Origin: Malurus cyaneus samueli
Lineage: Eukaryota > Chordata > Aves > Passeriformes > Maluridae
NCBI GenBank assembly: GCA_009741485.1
Contig: CM019218.1
Coordinates: 28,818,115-28,882,114 of the forward strand
DNA length: 64,000 nucleotides
Direction of reading: 5' to 3'
The notes below the pieces were generated by a model. That model was not told the origin of the DNA and searched no databases. It saw nothing but the letters and a program-made list of their open reading frames with translations. Shown here in pieces: positions 1 through 15,372 of the stretch. The position numbers and the translations under genes were made by a program. Positions within the stretch are counted from its first letter, which is position 1. Each line of letters starts with the position of its first letter.

Positions 1-2038
<2,038 letters not shown>

Positions 2039-2138
2039 CATCTCTCCGTGTCAAATGGAAATATTCAGGTGGATGCCTCCTTTATGCAGACATTATGGAA
2101 TGTACATCCTATATGCTCAGGAAGCAATATTACAGAAG
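2039..2138 (+). CDS. RYR3: RYR3 exon 7 equivalent (100 nt)
   Basis: Phase 0 in, 1 nt out. Encodes [20 protein letters not shown] and onward to CSGSNITE, part of the NTD-A/NTD-B boundary. The [11 protein letters not shown] motif is shared with other RyRs. Donor GTTTGC is weaker than the consensus. Confidence 0.96.
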
Positions 2139-4570
2139 GTTTGCCATTTTATTTATTTAGAAGTGTATATAAATTAGATTAATTTGTGTGCTTTTGATAA
2201 AGAGTGAAAATATTTTTAAAAATCACCCCCAGGACCTCAATCAAAAAGTTCAGTGAAAATAAAGAAAAGTAGCTTAGAAGAGAAGAATACTTAAAGGGAA
2301 AACAGGGAAATACAGATACTTCATCTGGGTTAACTGAAAAAAAAAGCTAAATGACTCCTGTAACTTTGGAATAACAAAGCTCTAAAAGCTGCATGAAAAA
2401 TGAAAAATCAGTTTCATTTGGGGGAGCAGGTGCTGCAGAATAATTAAAGCCAGAAAACTTAGATTTTTGCATAAAATTTTCCTAAATATGGTTCCACTAT
2501 AGATAAAACAGAACAGAGATAGAGGTCCAGGCAAAATCGAAAACAGTTTTCTCAAAGTTCCTATTTCAGTCTCTCAGTTCTGTTTTCTAAGGATATGTCC
2601 TCAATATCCTTTCTGGAGCTCACAGCCATGCATCCTTATTCAGCCTAAATCCTATACCACAGGGTCAGGATTTCTTTCCAGGTGCTTGATAGCACTTTAT
2701 GGTCATGTTTAAGAAGCATCACCTTATTCTGGGCAATGTCTGGTTCGGTGCTGAAAGTCTGATCCATTCAGTGTCTCTCTTATTTCAGTGCCGTACTTTG
2801 TCATTACACTGTCACAGCAAACCTTGTACTTCACCTCTGCTGTCCTCTGTTCAAAGTATCAGTACTTGACATTCACAAACCACTTAAATGTCTTTAAGTC
2901 AGGATTATTTTGTATCACTTGTCTGTAAAACATACAATTTATGATACACTAATACACAATATAATAGGAAAAAAATGAAGGATTTTAAGGGAACTGAAAG
3001 AGACGTAGTACTTCCCTGGGACGAGCTACCGTAAGTCTTGATAGAAGCTGACTACCCTGGTGTTAGACTTATTTTAGTAATCTTATTAGAGCTATGATTG
3101 GGTTCTTCTAACCCCAAGTGGTTTAAATCCACATCCCACAGGGTTTCTGTGCACTGGCCCGTAAGAAACCTGTCTCAGAGCAATAGGTTTTCATTTTAAG
3201 AGTATATGGGACATGGATTTCCCCTCGTAATAGTTTCTGATTGCTTTGTTATACTGGAGTTAGATACTTAAAAATGGCTGTCTGGGGGCCTGCCATCATG
3301 GGCCATAAAGAGAACAGGGATCAGCCCCAGAAAAGTCTGTTTTCTCATGCTTCACAGGTAAAACAAAAACAAGCAAACAGAAAAAATGGCCCAGAACTGG
3401 TTGCATAATCCAAAATCTTGTAATTAAAAAAAGTTAGGGTGGAGTAAGCAGAGAAGTAGGTTTTCTATGTGTCAGTTTTTTCTGAACTACTTGGACTTTG
3501 GTTTAGTTTTATATATGTTCTCAGAATGGTTTATGTGAGAGATGATTGTATGTCAAAAGACATAGCAGTCTAGCTAAGTGGAATGAGCAGACAGAGAGTG
3601 GGATTTCCTGAGTCTAAAACTGGTTTGAGAATTAGAAAATTCACTTTTGAGGTATTTGTAAATAGGTTGTTTGTAAATATGTTGTTTGTCAATATGTTGA
3701 GAGAACATAAATATATTTTACATAAAGTGGGTTTTTTTCACATTATTTCTTTGTTTCGACTTTTACATTAATTTGCAACAGGGTAATTGCCAGTTACACT
3801 TTTCCTAATGTAAAAATTTATATTGAATTGGCTGGACAGTATGAAAGTTTCCTTCTGTCCTTCCTCCCTTATGTGTGTTCTCATAAAAAGCAGTAATTTC
3901 ACTTACAAGGTCAGAACAGTTTGAACTAGGGTCTGACGAATCATTCCTCTCCTACACCATCTTTGCCTTTTCTTTTTTTAGTGTTTTTTTTTAGAGTGTC
4001 TGGTTTTGACCTGTACTCTTTGTGTTAAGTGGGTTGGAAAGTTGGCTTCCATTAAAGTCAGTCTTCAGATCTGCGAGGTGTTTCTCTGTCCTCTGTCTCC
4101 TGCTGCTGCTGTGCACCTTTGATTTTGACACAAATGATAAATGTCAGAACAAAGTGATGAACTCATGGAACTGTTCCGTATTGAGATCAATTAAACTGTA
4201 TTAAGGGGGAGGAAACTATGGTATTACCTGTTTGATTTGGCTTTTACCTAAAGCATTCAATTTTCAAAACAATACTTGCTACAGAAGTTATAAATTTCCT
4301 TTTCTTCTCAGAATCCTAATTTGACTTTTAAATATTTAAAGTTTGCTTTTGCTTTGTCTTTATTTTCAGAATAATTATTTCAAAATAAAAAAGCTAGTAA
4401 AAATAATATGTTGTTGCCCTAAATTTGCACTTTTTGTTCAATTTCAGTTATGAGTGAAAATTTGGGAAATGTATTTCATATAAGTCTTTTGAATTTTCTA
4501 GACTTTTATGAAGGTGTTATTTTCATAGTGGCAGTGTTTTAGCTGATGAGTAAATGAGCTTCTTCTTCAG
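2139..4570 (+). other. intron 7 (2432 bp)
   Basis: AT-rich intron without a recognisable exon or RNA gene. Contains a three-copy 15-bp minisatellite at 3656-3700. Short open frames here are not supported by any family resemblance. Confidence 0.8.
3656..3700 (+). repeat. 15-bp minisatellite, 3 copies
   Basis: Three abutting units of the form TTGTAAATATGTTGT: copy 1 differs at one base, copy 3 at two. Small intronic tandem array; likely length-polymorphic. Confidence 0.88.
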
Positions 4571-4664
4571 GATATCTTCTTGGTGGGCACGTGCTACGTT
4601 TTTTCCATGGCCATGATGAGTGCTTGACAATTCCATCTACAGATCAGAATGATTCACAGCACAA
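4571..4664 (+). CDS. RYR3: RYR3 exon 8 equivalent (94 nt)
   Basis: Acceptor CTTCAG, donor GTAAGT. Two nt complete a Gly codon; two nt are left over. Encodes [20 protein letters not shown], the first MIR-type beta-trefoil segment (NTD-B). The [15 protein letters not shown] signature is diagnostic of RyRs. Confidence 0.97.
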
Positions 4665-7600
4665 GTAAGTGATGGTGCATTTTTATACATTTCCTCCTTT
4701 CAAAAATGGAACAGATTGTCAGTTGAATTTGAAGTTAGGTAGAATAAACACTCTTTACAACAGTTTTTAATTAGGCGATGACATTGTACAGAAGGTAAGA
4801 CCTACTAAGCAGAAAATCAGTCATGAGTTCTTTCATTGCTGAAATTCAGGTAGTTGATTTTCACTGGAATTTCATCCTGTAATGTTGCTCGTCCCTAGTG
4901 CACACTACTAAGTAGAGGTAAGAAAGTGTTAGCAGGAAGATGGTAAAGTGAAAAAGAAAAATCCCTAAAATATCTGTGTAAGTTTGGCCTGTACAATGAC
5001 TTTCATATTTTACATATTTTGCACTTTTTTTGCAAGTTTTTGCTGTCACAAATTTGATTAATGTATTAAGAAAATCAGACCATATTAGCTAGACTAAACC
5101 ACTTTTGTATTAAACTTATATCTACAGTTCTCATATGTTTATTTATTATTTGAATTTTTCTACATTCTTTGAATGTTGCTGTTAATAGGAAGCAAAGCAA
5201 GCTAATAAATTTGCCACACAAAACCTGGTAGCTTTAAAAATCATATTCAACAAATAAGACCTTTATCCTCATTGTGGCAAATAAGTTGTGCTTTAGGTAA
5301 TACGATACCAGACGTAACATTCAGTTATGTCAGGTAAACTTGGCAGCTCTAAATTTTCTATGTTTACATTTCTGTGGACTAAAAATGTTTCCAAAGCCTA
5401 AAGAGAACCCAAACTGAGAACCACAAAAATTCACTTGATATTTTTTTTATTGTCATTCTCTTCATATGTGTGAAGGAAAAGAAATAAAATTTCAGAGTGT
5501 ATGATAATGTACACACCTAGTACAAAATTTCTAGCAAAAGAACTAGGATCTAGGTACTTTGTGTAGAACATATGCCTTATTCAGACTTATTTTATGAAAA
5601 ACCTGTTTTAGTAAGGTTGGAATAGATGCTGAGCTGTTTCAGTATGTTCAGAAATGCTGTGCTTTGCTACTGCTGTTACTTATCTAGAAGTAAGATATTG
5701 TTAAAATTAAAAATAATTGTAAAGTTCCATTCTCCTGTATGATGTTATTCTTTATATCGTTTTGGTGTGTATTGTTACTGCCTTAAGTTTTGCTTCCATG
5801 TTTCTTATGCTAAATAAATAAAAGGGTAAAATTGACACGTATACTTCTCCAGATGAAATCTATGTATTTATGATCTTGAAATTGGGAAAAAACATGAACA
5901 TTCCTGAATATTGAGCATTTTCAAATGTGTGATAGGGATTGATGATTTGAAGTTGTTCTGTCTTTTGGATTTATGAGCTGAATAAGAGACATAAGGCTGA
6001 GTTTTTCCTGTCATAGTTCTAGGAGTTATGTTAACATTTTCAAAACAAAATGAAAATACAAAAAATCCCCAAACAGTAATAAGAATAGGAAAAAGAGATG
6101 TAGAAAATGGTTGTATTAATTTCCATCTCGTTATTTAATCTGTTCTATTCATTTCATTAAGAACGTTAAATAAATTAAGTTAGACAAGAGTGAAGATTTC
6201 ATACAGCATTGTTACTGAAAGAACAGGTCACTAATCTAGTCCAGTGTTGCACGTAGAAAAAGCTGGGAAAATAGCTGAGATTTTAAGAAGTACAGAAATT
6301 ATAAGAGGTAAACAGAGACATATCTGAGATAGTCCTTTAGAGATAGAATGGTTCAGTTGGCCCAAGGAGAAAGGAAGGAGGTCAGAGAGAGTGGCAATGA
6401 ATACTTAGTTTTAAGCTTAGCTAGGATTTAGAGCCTGCCAAAAGTAACATCAGTAAGGTCAGTGGCACCAAAGATATAGAACAGAAATGGAAAACTCCAG
6501 CTAGTTATTGTGCATTCAGTATATTCACAGGATGATGTAACAGCCCAGATTCGAAATGACCTTGAAAGATCAAATTCATAGAGTCTGGAACTGAAGATGA
6601 ATTGACAGCTAGGATTTTTTAAATTTTATTTTTCTTCTAGAGTACCAAAACATTTTCATGCAAGGTAAGATGTGTAGGGAATGCTGCTACCCTTACTATG
6701 AGGAATATGTATTCCTATTTTTCTGTTGGACTAAAATATTTGATATGACATGAGTGCCCTTAAATGTGACTCCTAAATAAAGAGAAGGTGTAAATACAAG
6801 TCCATCATCTTATAAAGAAACTGGGTGCAAATGGTTTGCCATGCTTCAGATTAATTAATGATTCTTCAAGGATTTTACTGGTGTTGCTCAAGAAACAGAC
6901 CCTTAAGTGTTCTCAATAGAAGAAAAGGTGTAGAAATATTTGCTCAGATGTGAAAACCTCAACTTTTATTTTACAAGTTGATTTGCAGGTCCCATAGTTG
7001 TGCAAGAAAATACTAAACAGCTTTTTTTTGTTTGTTTGTTTTTTTTGCCTGCTAACTGTTGAAAATAGAAAAATAATTTCACAAATTGAAAACTCCATTA
7101 AAATTCTGCATTTCAAAATTTTACTTTAATTCAGCTGTGTAACAGCTAGATTGTGACATCTTTATGCATGCATTTGCAGTATTCAGTCAAGTTTGCCTGA
7201 GCACAAGGCAGATTTTTAATTCCCTTCCTGTACATTTTTTTCAGACACATAAATGCAAGTGAAAGTCCAGCTTCTGTGCATGCTAGGGTGTATTAGTGCT
7301 TCTCAGAGGAATGCATGTAAGAAAGGTTTTCATCTTTTGGTAGGCATTCAGAGTTTCAGATCAAGGTCTTTCCTACTATCCATTGTATTCCCTATACTCA
7401 GTTTAAATGAGAAAGATTATACAAATTCTGGTGATTAGATGCCAAGACATGAATGATTATCAAAACATTAAAAACTTCCTGTGAACAGGGCTAATCCACC
7501 AGGGTTTCTCTTTGTTTGTACTTGGTTATTGATAGAATATCAATTTCAGCACTAGAACATGTTACTAACCGTTAGCCAATAGTTGAAGAAAATGAAATTA

Positions 7601-8155
7601 TAGTAAAGGCTTAATCCTTTCACTTCCTGTTTTTTTATTTCTCTGAATGCCTTATCTGTTTTGTGAGGATTATAATACAGTATTTTTAATAGCCACCATT
7701 TTTGCTCTTTAATAAGAATCATATAAATAATTTTAGGAATGAAGTCTCTGATGTCATGATCATGTCATTTTCATCTGAAAATGTATATCTTTAATTTAAA
7801 ATACTATATGTATTTAAAACCATTAGTAATGCAGATTAATGTCTTGGGAACTGTAGGAATTACATATTTTTATGGCTGATTAAATAACAAGAAAAGTTTT
7901 CTTGCCACTGTCAAGACTAAGCATTCTATCAGCTTCTGAAAGAGACTACCTTAATGGAAATAATCTGTTTTCCTTGCGACATTTGGTTTATTCATCTCAG
8001 TCTCAGTGATTAGTAGGAATCTTCTGTCCGTTCAATGTCATTTGTTTACTGGGAGAAAAGTAGTAAGTCACGTACAGTTTACAGAGAAGTAAATTACAAA
8101 TACTGTGTGAACCCAAATAAACCCAAGAGGATGATCTTCTGAATCTTTTCTGTAG
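4665..8155 (+). other. intron 8 (3491 bp)
   Basis: AT-rich. No exon, RNA gene or clear mobile element recognised. Around 6340-6600 a few CR1-like words occur but not enough for a call. Confidence 0.75.
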
Positions 8156-8230
8156 GAAAGTATTTTATGAAACTGGAGGAGCTGGCATTCGAGCAAGATC
8201 TTTATGGAGAATAGAACCCCTTCGAATAAG
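8156..8230 (+). CDS. RYR3: RYR3 exon 9 equivalent (75 nt)
   Basis: Acceptor TTCTGTAG, donor GTACTG. One nt in, two nt out. Encodes KVFYETGGAGIRARSLWRIE PLRI; the ARSLWR.EPLRI motif of the MIR domain is invariant among RyRs. The 75-nt size equals that of a symmetrically placed RYR1 exon in the same domain. Confidence 0.97.
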
Positions 8231-9095
8231 GTACTGATAATTTTGTAAACTATTTTTATTAGCAACTTTTTTATGTTCACAGAAATTTGATTGTTACAGA
8301 CCCTTAAGGCAGAATATATATTTGCCACTCTTTATGATATGTTAATATGCTCTTTGTCAATAATAAAAAAACATGTCTTGTGATAGAACAGATTTTTTTT
8401 TCTGTCTCCCATATCTAAAGAATTGCCTATGTCTATTTAAAGCATTGCTTCTTTCCAAAAGCAGAACGCTTTCCTAGTTTTACTTGAAGTTTTGTAAGCA
8501 TGAGTGGAAATCACAGCAATAATATCCCGTCTTTGTGTCCAGGTTTTTCTGGATTTTTTTAAAATATTATCTCCTGCCTAGGTGATTATCTGTCTGTTAT
8601 CTTGCTGCAAGTGAAATTTCAATATATACCATAAGAGTATGTGTGGCCTTTGATGGCCTTCTGAACTGTATGTTTGTTTTACCCTTGGCATGTTTGTGAT
8701 TGCAAGTGAAACACCCTCGTGACTAACAGAGATGTAGGATAATTATGTGGAATGTTGAGACCCCCCTGAGGTTTAGTCACACAGCTGAAATGCAATAGTT
8801 AATTTACACAGATAGAATTTTGTTATGGACAAATAACAAAATGGACATCATATGTAAGATCCTGATAAAACTGAGAGAGGGGGTAGAAGCAAGAAGATGG
8901 AAGCCGTACATGGTTCCAGGGTTCTTTTTGCAAATGTATTAATAATTTTGTGTCTGTTTTGATGCAACTATTGAAATCAAGACCAAAAAGAAATATACAT
9001 ATATAGCACATTCTGTTTTCTGAACAACCTTCAAAACCCAAAGGAGAAATACTAGCTTTACTTACTTAAACTGTTTTTTGATGTCTTGTGTTTAG
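8231..9095 (+). other. intron 9 (865 bp)
   Basis: AT-rich intron with acceptor GTTTAG. Nothing else seen. Confidence 0.85.
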
Positions 9096-9252
9096 CTGGA
9101 GTGGCAGTAATATCAGATGGGGGCAGCCTTTCCGTCTTCGACATATTACAACAGGAAAGTACTTGGCTCTGAATGAAGATGAAGGAGTGGTAATATTAGA
9201 CAGAGAGAAGTCGGACACAGCATCTACTGCCTTTTGTTTTAGAGCGTCAAAG
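9096..9252 (+). CDS. RYR3: RYR3 exon 10 equivalent (157 nt)
   Basis: One nt in, phase 0 out. Begins [20 protein letters not shown] and ends TAFCFRASK. This is the core of NTD-B. The SWSGS..RWGQ.FR.RH.TTG.YL.L signature is clear. An open frame on the opposite strand is only a shadow of this exon. Confidence 0.98.
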
Positions 9253-11310
9253 GTAAATAACAACAATGCAAATTTGTTCTGAATGTTGCACTCAAATACT
9301 AAATCGGAATTGTTTCAACAACTTCATGAATTACTCGTAATTTCTAAATTGAAGCAAATGACAAGGATTATGCATTTAAATGCAAAGGTAAACAACCTGA
9401 GTCAAGAGTAACAAAGGTCTCATGGGGAAAAATAAGGGTGATCAATAAACTTTAGAATCAACTAAACTGTTAGATACAGTGGTTTAATATGAATACCTTA
9501 GTAATTATAGACTCATTTTAGTTGGCCAGAATCTCATTAGAGTGTTATACATTCCAGCTCTGTCTGTCATAATTTAATTTAATTGCATTCAGTTACTATT
9601 CTTTACACAGTGTGCTGATAAGAACCGAACTGAACTCCATCAAATTTTCTCTAAAAGTAAGGAAAATATAGTTAATGACTTCTAAAGCATATGTTTTCAA
9701 GTTATGCTTTTTAATGAGCTGGTAATTGCATGTTACTAGCTTTTTCATTGTTTCCAGCTGGAAACAAGGGAGAGACAAGGAAAAATGATTATGGCAAAAT
9801 TAATAACTTTTTTTTTTCTCAGAAATTGAAAGGCTTTATAATCAAAGATGATTAAATTTTTTTATGTGCTTTCATGACTTTACTTATAAAAAGTTGCCAT
9901 AGCTGTTACAATAGTTTTTATTAACTGCAAGAAGCTAAATTTTGCACATAATTCTGAATGCTCCATGAACCTTAAGAAAGAAGAAACTCCTAAGTGATAG
10001 TCTTTAAAATTAGCTATGCATTAAATAAAATCTAACATTAAGAGTCTCATCAGATGCTAGACTTTTGTTAGTATAATAATGTCATCTTTTTAACATGTTT
10101 AAAATAATGATAGTTATTAGTGTGACTGCATATGATATTTCATGAATTTTTATTTTAAGCAATCAAAATAGTTTAAAACTATAATGAAATTTTCTTAGAC
10201 TGCTAAGATTTTCTTACCACATAGTTTTTCATTTTTTTCAGTGTAAAGGCTGTGCACCATAGATTGTACATATGATATTGCTCTGGGGTATTTATTACAG
10301 CTGCTCTTTTTTCCCATTGTTGGCAAATCATGGCACCCTGGTAAGAATGGTGGTTATCCCAGGAGTGCCACAGTTACTGGTTAAACATTGAGTTAAAATT
10401 ATTTAATATATTCACTGCCTAATTGGACACCAGCTGTCCTGCTATTTTTCAATCTTTGTTCACGTAAATGTACAAATTTTGAGCATGTGAATTTAGTGGT
10501 TATGTATGCATATTCATCAAATAATTTCTGTTACATTTATAAACATGCCCTCTTTTCTTACTCTTTCTGTTGAGGTGCCCCTCAAAGGCACAGTAGTGAA
10601 ATTTATTACCATGTCCAAAATTTCTAAGTTGAAGTACAGTAGTAGTTTATTATGCAGAAATCATTCATGCCTACTGTGTTTATTCATAATGTACGTTTTA
10701 ATATGGAATGCAAGCTCAGTGTGACATCATCCTGTCCCATGTGTGCTGTTCTATGTGAAAAATAATGTTTTTACCTCATGATAATTTATGAATTTGATGT
10801 CAAGAGTGAAATAATTGTTAATTATTGTCTGGGCAGATAAGAGCTGCACTGTCCCATGGGTAGAGATATTAGTGTTTCCAGAGGTGAGGGGAACTAGCAA
10901 TGATAACTCTTCCTGAAGAAACAAAGGTGATGTTTTGGGAGTGAATAAACCCCAAAGATTGACCTGCACTGTAAGTAGAAAAGGGCTCTTGAAGCCAAGT
11001 GCTGATTGACACAGATTGAGGGGGAAAAGGACCATAGAAGTAATAGTCAGACTAGATATAGGCAGGTGTTTATATCTTAATTTCAGCATATATGTATTTT
11101 TAAACCTTTTATTGGTTCATTTTCTCAGTAAAGAAACCTTTTCACTTGCCTGTACCTTAAAATGCCATGAATTTAGGGAAATTTCAATATTATTATTGGT
11201 CTAATGCCTTCATGTCCAGGTGTGCACAGATACTTAAAAATAGGATGCTGGGTACCTGGCTGCTTACAGGAGCATCCTTTAGACTAATGGAATAATTGTG
11301 ATTAAAAAGG

Positions 11311-11395
11311 GACTTGGGATGCCATCTAGTCCAAACTTTTGCTCCAGGTAGAAGCAAACACCATTGGTCAAGACCAATTCAGACCAGTTGCTTAC
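11311..11395 (+). mobile_element. degraded CR1-like LINE fragment
   Basis: The stretch around GATGCCATCTAGTCCAAACT, followed by a GCTCCAGG..AAGCA segment and ACCAATTCAGACCAG, resembles the avian CR1 pattern 'gatcatctagtccaacccc..gctc'. Edges are uncertain, and the copy looks old and truncated. Recognition is by memory of the family, without a database comparison. Confidence 0.5.
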
Positions 11396-14300
11396 AATAA
11401 GCATGCTGCAGAGTATCCAGAAGGGAATGAAACATTTCTCTGTTGTGGTATTCTTTCCATTTTGGAAGTCAGCAAAAGGATTTTGTAGAAAAAAAGATAA
11501 TATCTTTGCCAGAAGGCAGAGCTGTGTGGAGTGTGCAGATCCCCAAGGCCTCCCAGGAGCCTGTCACACATGACTTAAATAAAGTCTTATTTTTCCAGCA
11601 GTTGTTAGAGAGATCCTCTTGTTGAAAAAGCACCTTCATCCTCAATATTGTTATATTCCACTTCATCAATTTCGTGTGTTCCTTGCTTTTCAAAACCTGT
11701 GATTGCATTCTTAGTGTATTTGCTTTCACATTTTTTCCCTTTTGATAGAGAACACTAGAAATTGGAACACTTATTTTAAATTATAAAATTCAAATTAGAG
11801 TTTTCCCTAATATGCTCTTACATAAATAAGAACAGAAGGAGACTTAAAAAAAAGTTAAGATATATACCAAAGAACATTATGGTGCTGATTGCAATGGAAA
11901 TAACATATGTAATACATGCCTGTTTACTCCTAATTGCAAACTAATCTTACAGGCATCGGAAGCTGATGGACCACTCCCCCCTCCACATTATGTCTTTTAT
12001 TGCTTTTAATACAGAGCTCAATTTTGACCGAGTTTTAAAATGTCAGCCTTTATATTTAAAGGCAACAGGTCTGTAATGCCTTGTGACAACAGAGACAGCA
12101 GTTTCTCTACACCAGATGGAATCCTGTTTTGAAATGGGATGTTCTCATTCCAGCACAGTTCTTGGCTCAGGATACACTGCTGAGCAGAGTCTTAGTTCTG
12201 TTTACAAATTTCCTTGAGACTAAACACAGTCATTTTAAAAGAATAATTTACTTTAATTTGTGTATCCCAGAATTAATATTTGAGGTTTTGTATTTTATTT
12301 TTGTGGTGGCTTGTGGAATTGACAATGAAGAAGTTGTTGTTATAGTGGCAGTAAGTAGCATTCTGACACATTCAAAAGTCACAGATGACTCATGCAGAAG
12401 GATTTGTTATCATTTTAATATTACTGCCAGCATGTCTTAGGAACTCAACATGGCATTAGGATGTCGTAATAGTATGGTAGTAATCATAAAGTTTAATTTG
12501 GTTATGGAATAAGATCATAGGAATTGCAGAGTCCTTTACCTACATTTGCCACTAGAAGTTCAAATACTTATTTTTAAGTTCATATTTTATAATTTCCCAG
12601 TAAGCACTGCATTTAAAATACAGTATTAAACTATTTTTTCTACTTACTTGTATGGAAAGAGAAAGCAGAAGATAAAATGAAAGTAACTTTTTTTTTCTTG
12701 CCTACTGGGATGTAGAAATGTATAAAGAAAGTATACAGAGTACAATAAGATCAGTAGCAAGGTAGTCTTATATCTGTAGACCTTTTATCTTTTCTTGTTG
12801 AATTGGAGTAGCTATGGCAGTACTTTTAATGCAATAATAGTGTACAACACCAAAAGATAAAATTTGAATTAGCTCATGCAAGTTATATTTAGTAAGAGTT
12901 CAGTAGACAGGTTGTTTTCTCATTCTTAGGACTGTCTAGACAAGCCCTTAGCTGTCAAAATGTTTCCCCTACTGTGTTTTTACTATTGTAAAATCTTTGT
13001 AAAGACAGTTGAGTTTATTTGTCCTGCTCACACTGTCATTTCTTATATTCCTTTTATCACATAGGAATCTGGGATTCTTTCTTACTTTCTAATTCTTGCC
13101 CTTCCTCTAGTGTATTAAATATCTTTTGAAAATATAATCTTTGACAGCTTTGCCCTCAAATTCTGTTGTTCATTGCATTTTTTTTTGTTTTGTTATGGTT
13201 GTAGTTGTTGTTGTTTTACCTTTGCCATCCTCCAGGCCCATGATGTGATTTGTTTTCTTTGATTTGATTAATTCATGGCCTGGGGAGAGAGTTAAACTGA
13301 GACTAAGTTGTGAATAGAGGGTTAAAAAAGTGTAAGTATTTGGGTATTTTACTGCTAAGATATGTACAATTATCTAGATAAGAGAGAGTTTTTTTTCCTT
13401 CTCACTCAGAAATCTTTACCTGACTAGATTTTTTAGCTGTTATAAAATACACTGTGCTTTGCACACTGTGATCAAATTACTTGGCTAAAATCCTAGAGAA
13501 GCTGCACAGAGCACAAAGAGCAAAACATGATGAAGAGGAATTTATGCTGTACTTCTCAAAGTGAAAACAGCCTTCAGGCCCCTGAAATAATTATAAAAAA
13601 TATTTTTGAAATTTTAAAAATTATGGGGTTTTCACCATGTTTAGTGTTTTCAAAAGGGATTGGTATCACTTCATTTTTTCCAAAAAAGTAACTTGGTTGG
13701 GATTGCTTCTTAGCACACTATGATTTCTTTATTTGAAATTTTCATTGATGCTTGATTATTGATGCAGACACAATATTTGAGAAAAAATGTTTTAATCCTC
13801 AGGATACTATATAAAGCCAAATAATTAATTGCTGACGGTGAATTTGTTCTATTTTATTGTATTTTTTGCTTAATGTCCTCACTGCAAATGTGTATTGAAA
13901 TAAATCATCTTTTTCTGTGATAGCGCAGTCCACACAGATATGATGGGACATGTTTTCCCCACAATCTTGGCATTGCAATGGTATCTCCAAGGAATGCCTT
14001 GTAATTTCTCCAAGGAATGTCTTGATTCAGCTTCACCTTGGCACCATGGCATGCTACCTCTTTCAGCTGAAATTGTTGAGATTGTGACAGTTCAATTACA
14101 TACAAATAAAAGTAGATTAGCAAAGATAAAATAAAACTTCTGTTTGCTCCACAGATGTTGAACAATTTGTAACCTGGAATAACAAAACCCTGTTACAAGT
14201 ATAAAACTTCAGGCTGCATAATAATTTCTAACATATTTTGTTTAGCTAGCAACAGATTAACTGCTATTTACACTTAAGTCCATCAGGCATTGAAATAATA

Positions 14301-14724
14301 GAAAAATTATGTTATTTAATTACTCTGTTTATATTTTTTGTTGTTGAATCACATATCCATAATTTGCTATTGCAAAGTTTGCAGCATAATTCCATTCTTA
14401 TTCCTGTATTCAATTTTGAAAGAACAATTATTTTATTTTAAAATGCTGAAGTCTTAAAATCCCTCAGTTTTAAATGAAGAATAATGGGATAAAGAAATAA
14501 ATTTGGCTTAAAATGTGGAAGTTCCAGCTAAGCATTGAGCAATGTCTGTAAAAGAGATATAAAAGAACCCAAGTCTTACAAAGCAGATAAACAAAAAAAA
14601 AATATGTAAAGAATTGAGAAATGCAAAACTAAAGTAAATATAAAAGCCAAATTGTACTGTTCTTAGAAAGATTTTCTTTTTTCCAGTTGTTCAAAACAGA
14701 AGTATTATTCTAATCAAAGTGTAT

Positions 14725-14740
14725 ATTTGTATATACAAAT
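14725..14740. repeat. 16-bp perfect palindrome
   Basis: ATTTGTATATACAAAT is self-complementary. In such AT-rich DNA this may be chance. Confidence 0.75.
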
Positions 14741-15198
14741 TATAAACAGAAAATTCTTTAGCATTAAAACATGTTGACTGCATTTCAAAATACAGTTCTT
14801 TTTATTTTTATTTTGCATATTTAGTCCAATATTAAAAAACGTTAGCTACATGAAGTTCTACAGACTCTCTTAAACTGAAATGTTACTTACATGAGTAACT
14901 CCATTATTGAATAGGTTAAGATAGACTTCTAAAGATTTTTTTTTGTAAATCTACTGTAATGGTTTTTACTTGTTTGCTTCAGTGAAAATGATACTTCAGA
15001 TTTGAAATTATTTTCCATCACCATCTGAAAGATTAATTGGATAGAAGCAGAAATTATGTCAATCAAAATTTAGCTGCATCTTAACAGCATAAGTAGCATA
15101 AATATTGTTCAGTATTGTAATATGTATCACTGTAGAATTCAATTCTTTTTCCCATTCCAATGCAGAAATTAAATGCCAACTTTATTGTACCTCCTTAG

Positions 15199-15372
15199 GA
15201 GCTAAAAGAAAAGCAGGAATCAAGTCTCAAACGTGACATGGATGGAATGGGAGCCCCAGAAATAAAGTATGGCGATTCGATCTGTTTTGTCCAACATGTG
15301 GCCACTGCTTTATGGTTGACTTACAAAGCACAGGATGCTAAATCAGCACGTTTAGGTCCCTTGAAAAGAAAG
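15199..15372 (+). CDS. RYR3: RYR3 exon 11 equivalent (174 nt)
   Basis: Phase 0 at both ends, 58 codons. Begins [20 protein letters not shown] and ends RLGPLKRK; includes [13 protein letters not shown] and [11 protein letters not shown]. The ELKEK/LKR lead-in and [14 protein letters not shown] wording are RYR3-like. The acceptor reads TTAG|GAG, so a GAG just inside could act as a tandem site, but GAG acceptors are rarely used. Confidence 0.97.

Larger units (their letters stand above)
9253..15198 (+). other. intron 10 (5946 bp, largest complete intron)
   Basis: Long AT-rich intron. Contains a CR1-like fragment near 11311-11395, a 16-bp perfect palindrome at 14725-14740, and on the minus strand two overlapping unassigned open frames around 13799-14165. 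No supported gene. Confidence 0.78.

Noticed and set aside
6340..6600. Words reminiscent of CR1 (TAGAATGGTTCAG, GAAATGACCTTGAAAGATCA)
   Set aside because: Too short and scattered to separate from AT-rich chance similarity; needs a repeat-library search.
9066..9266. Minus-strand open frame of 66 codons
   Set aside because: Shadow of RYR3 exon 10 on the other strand.
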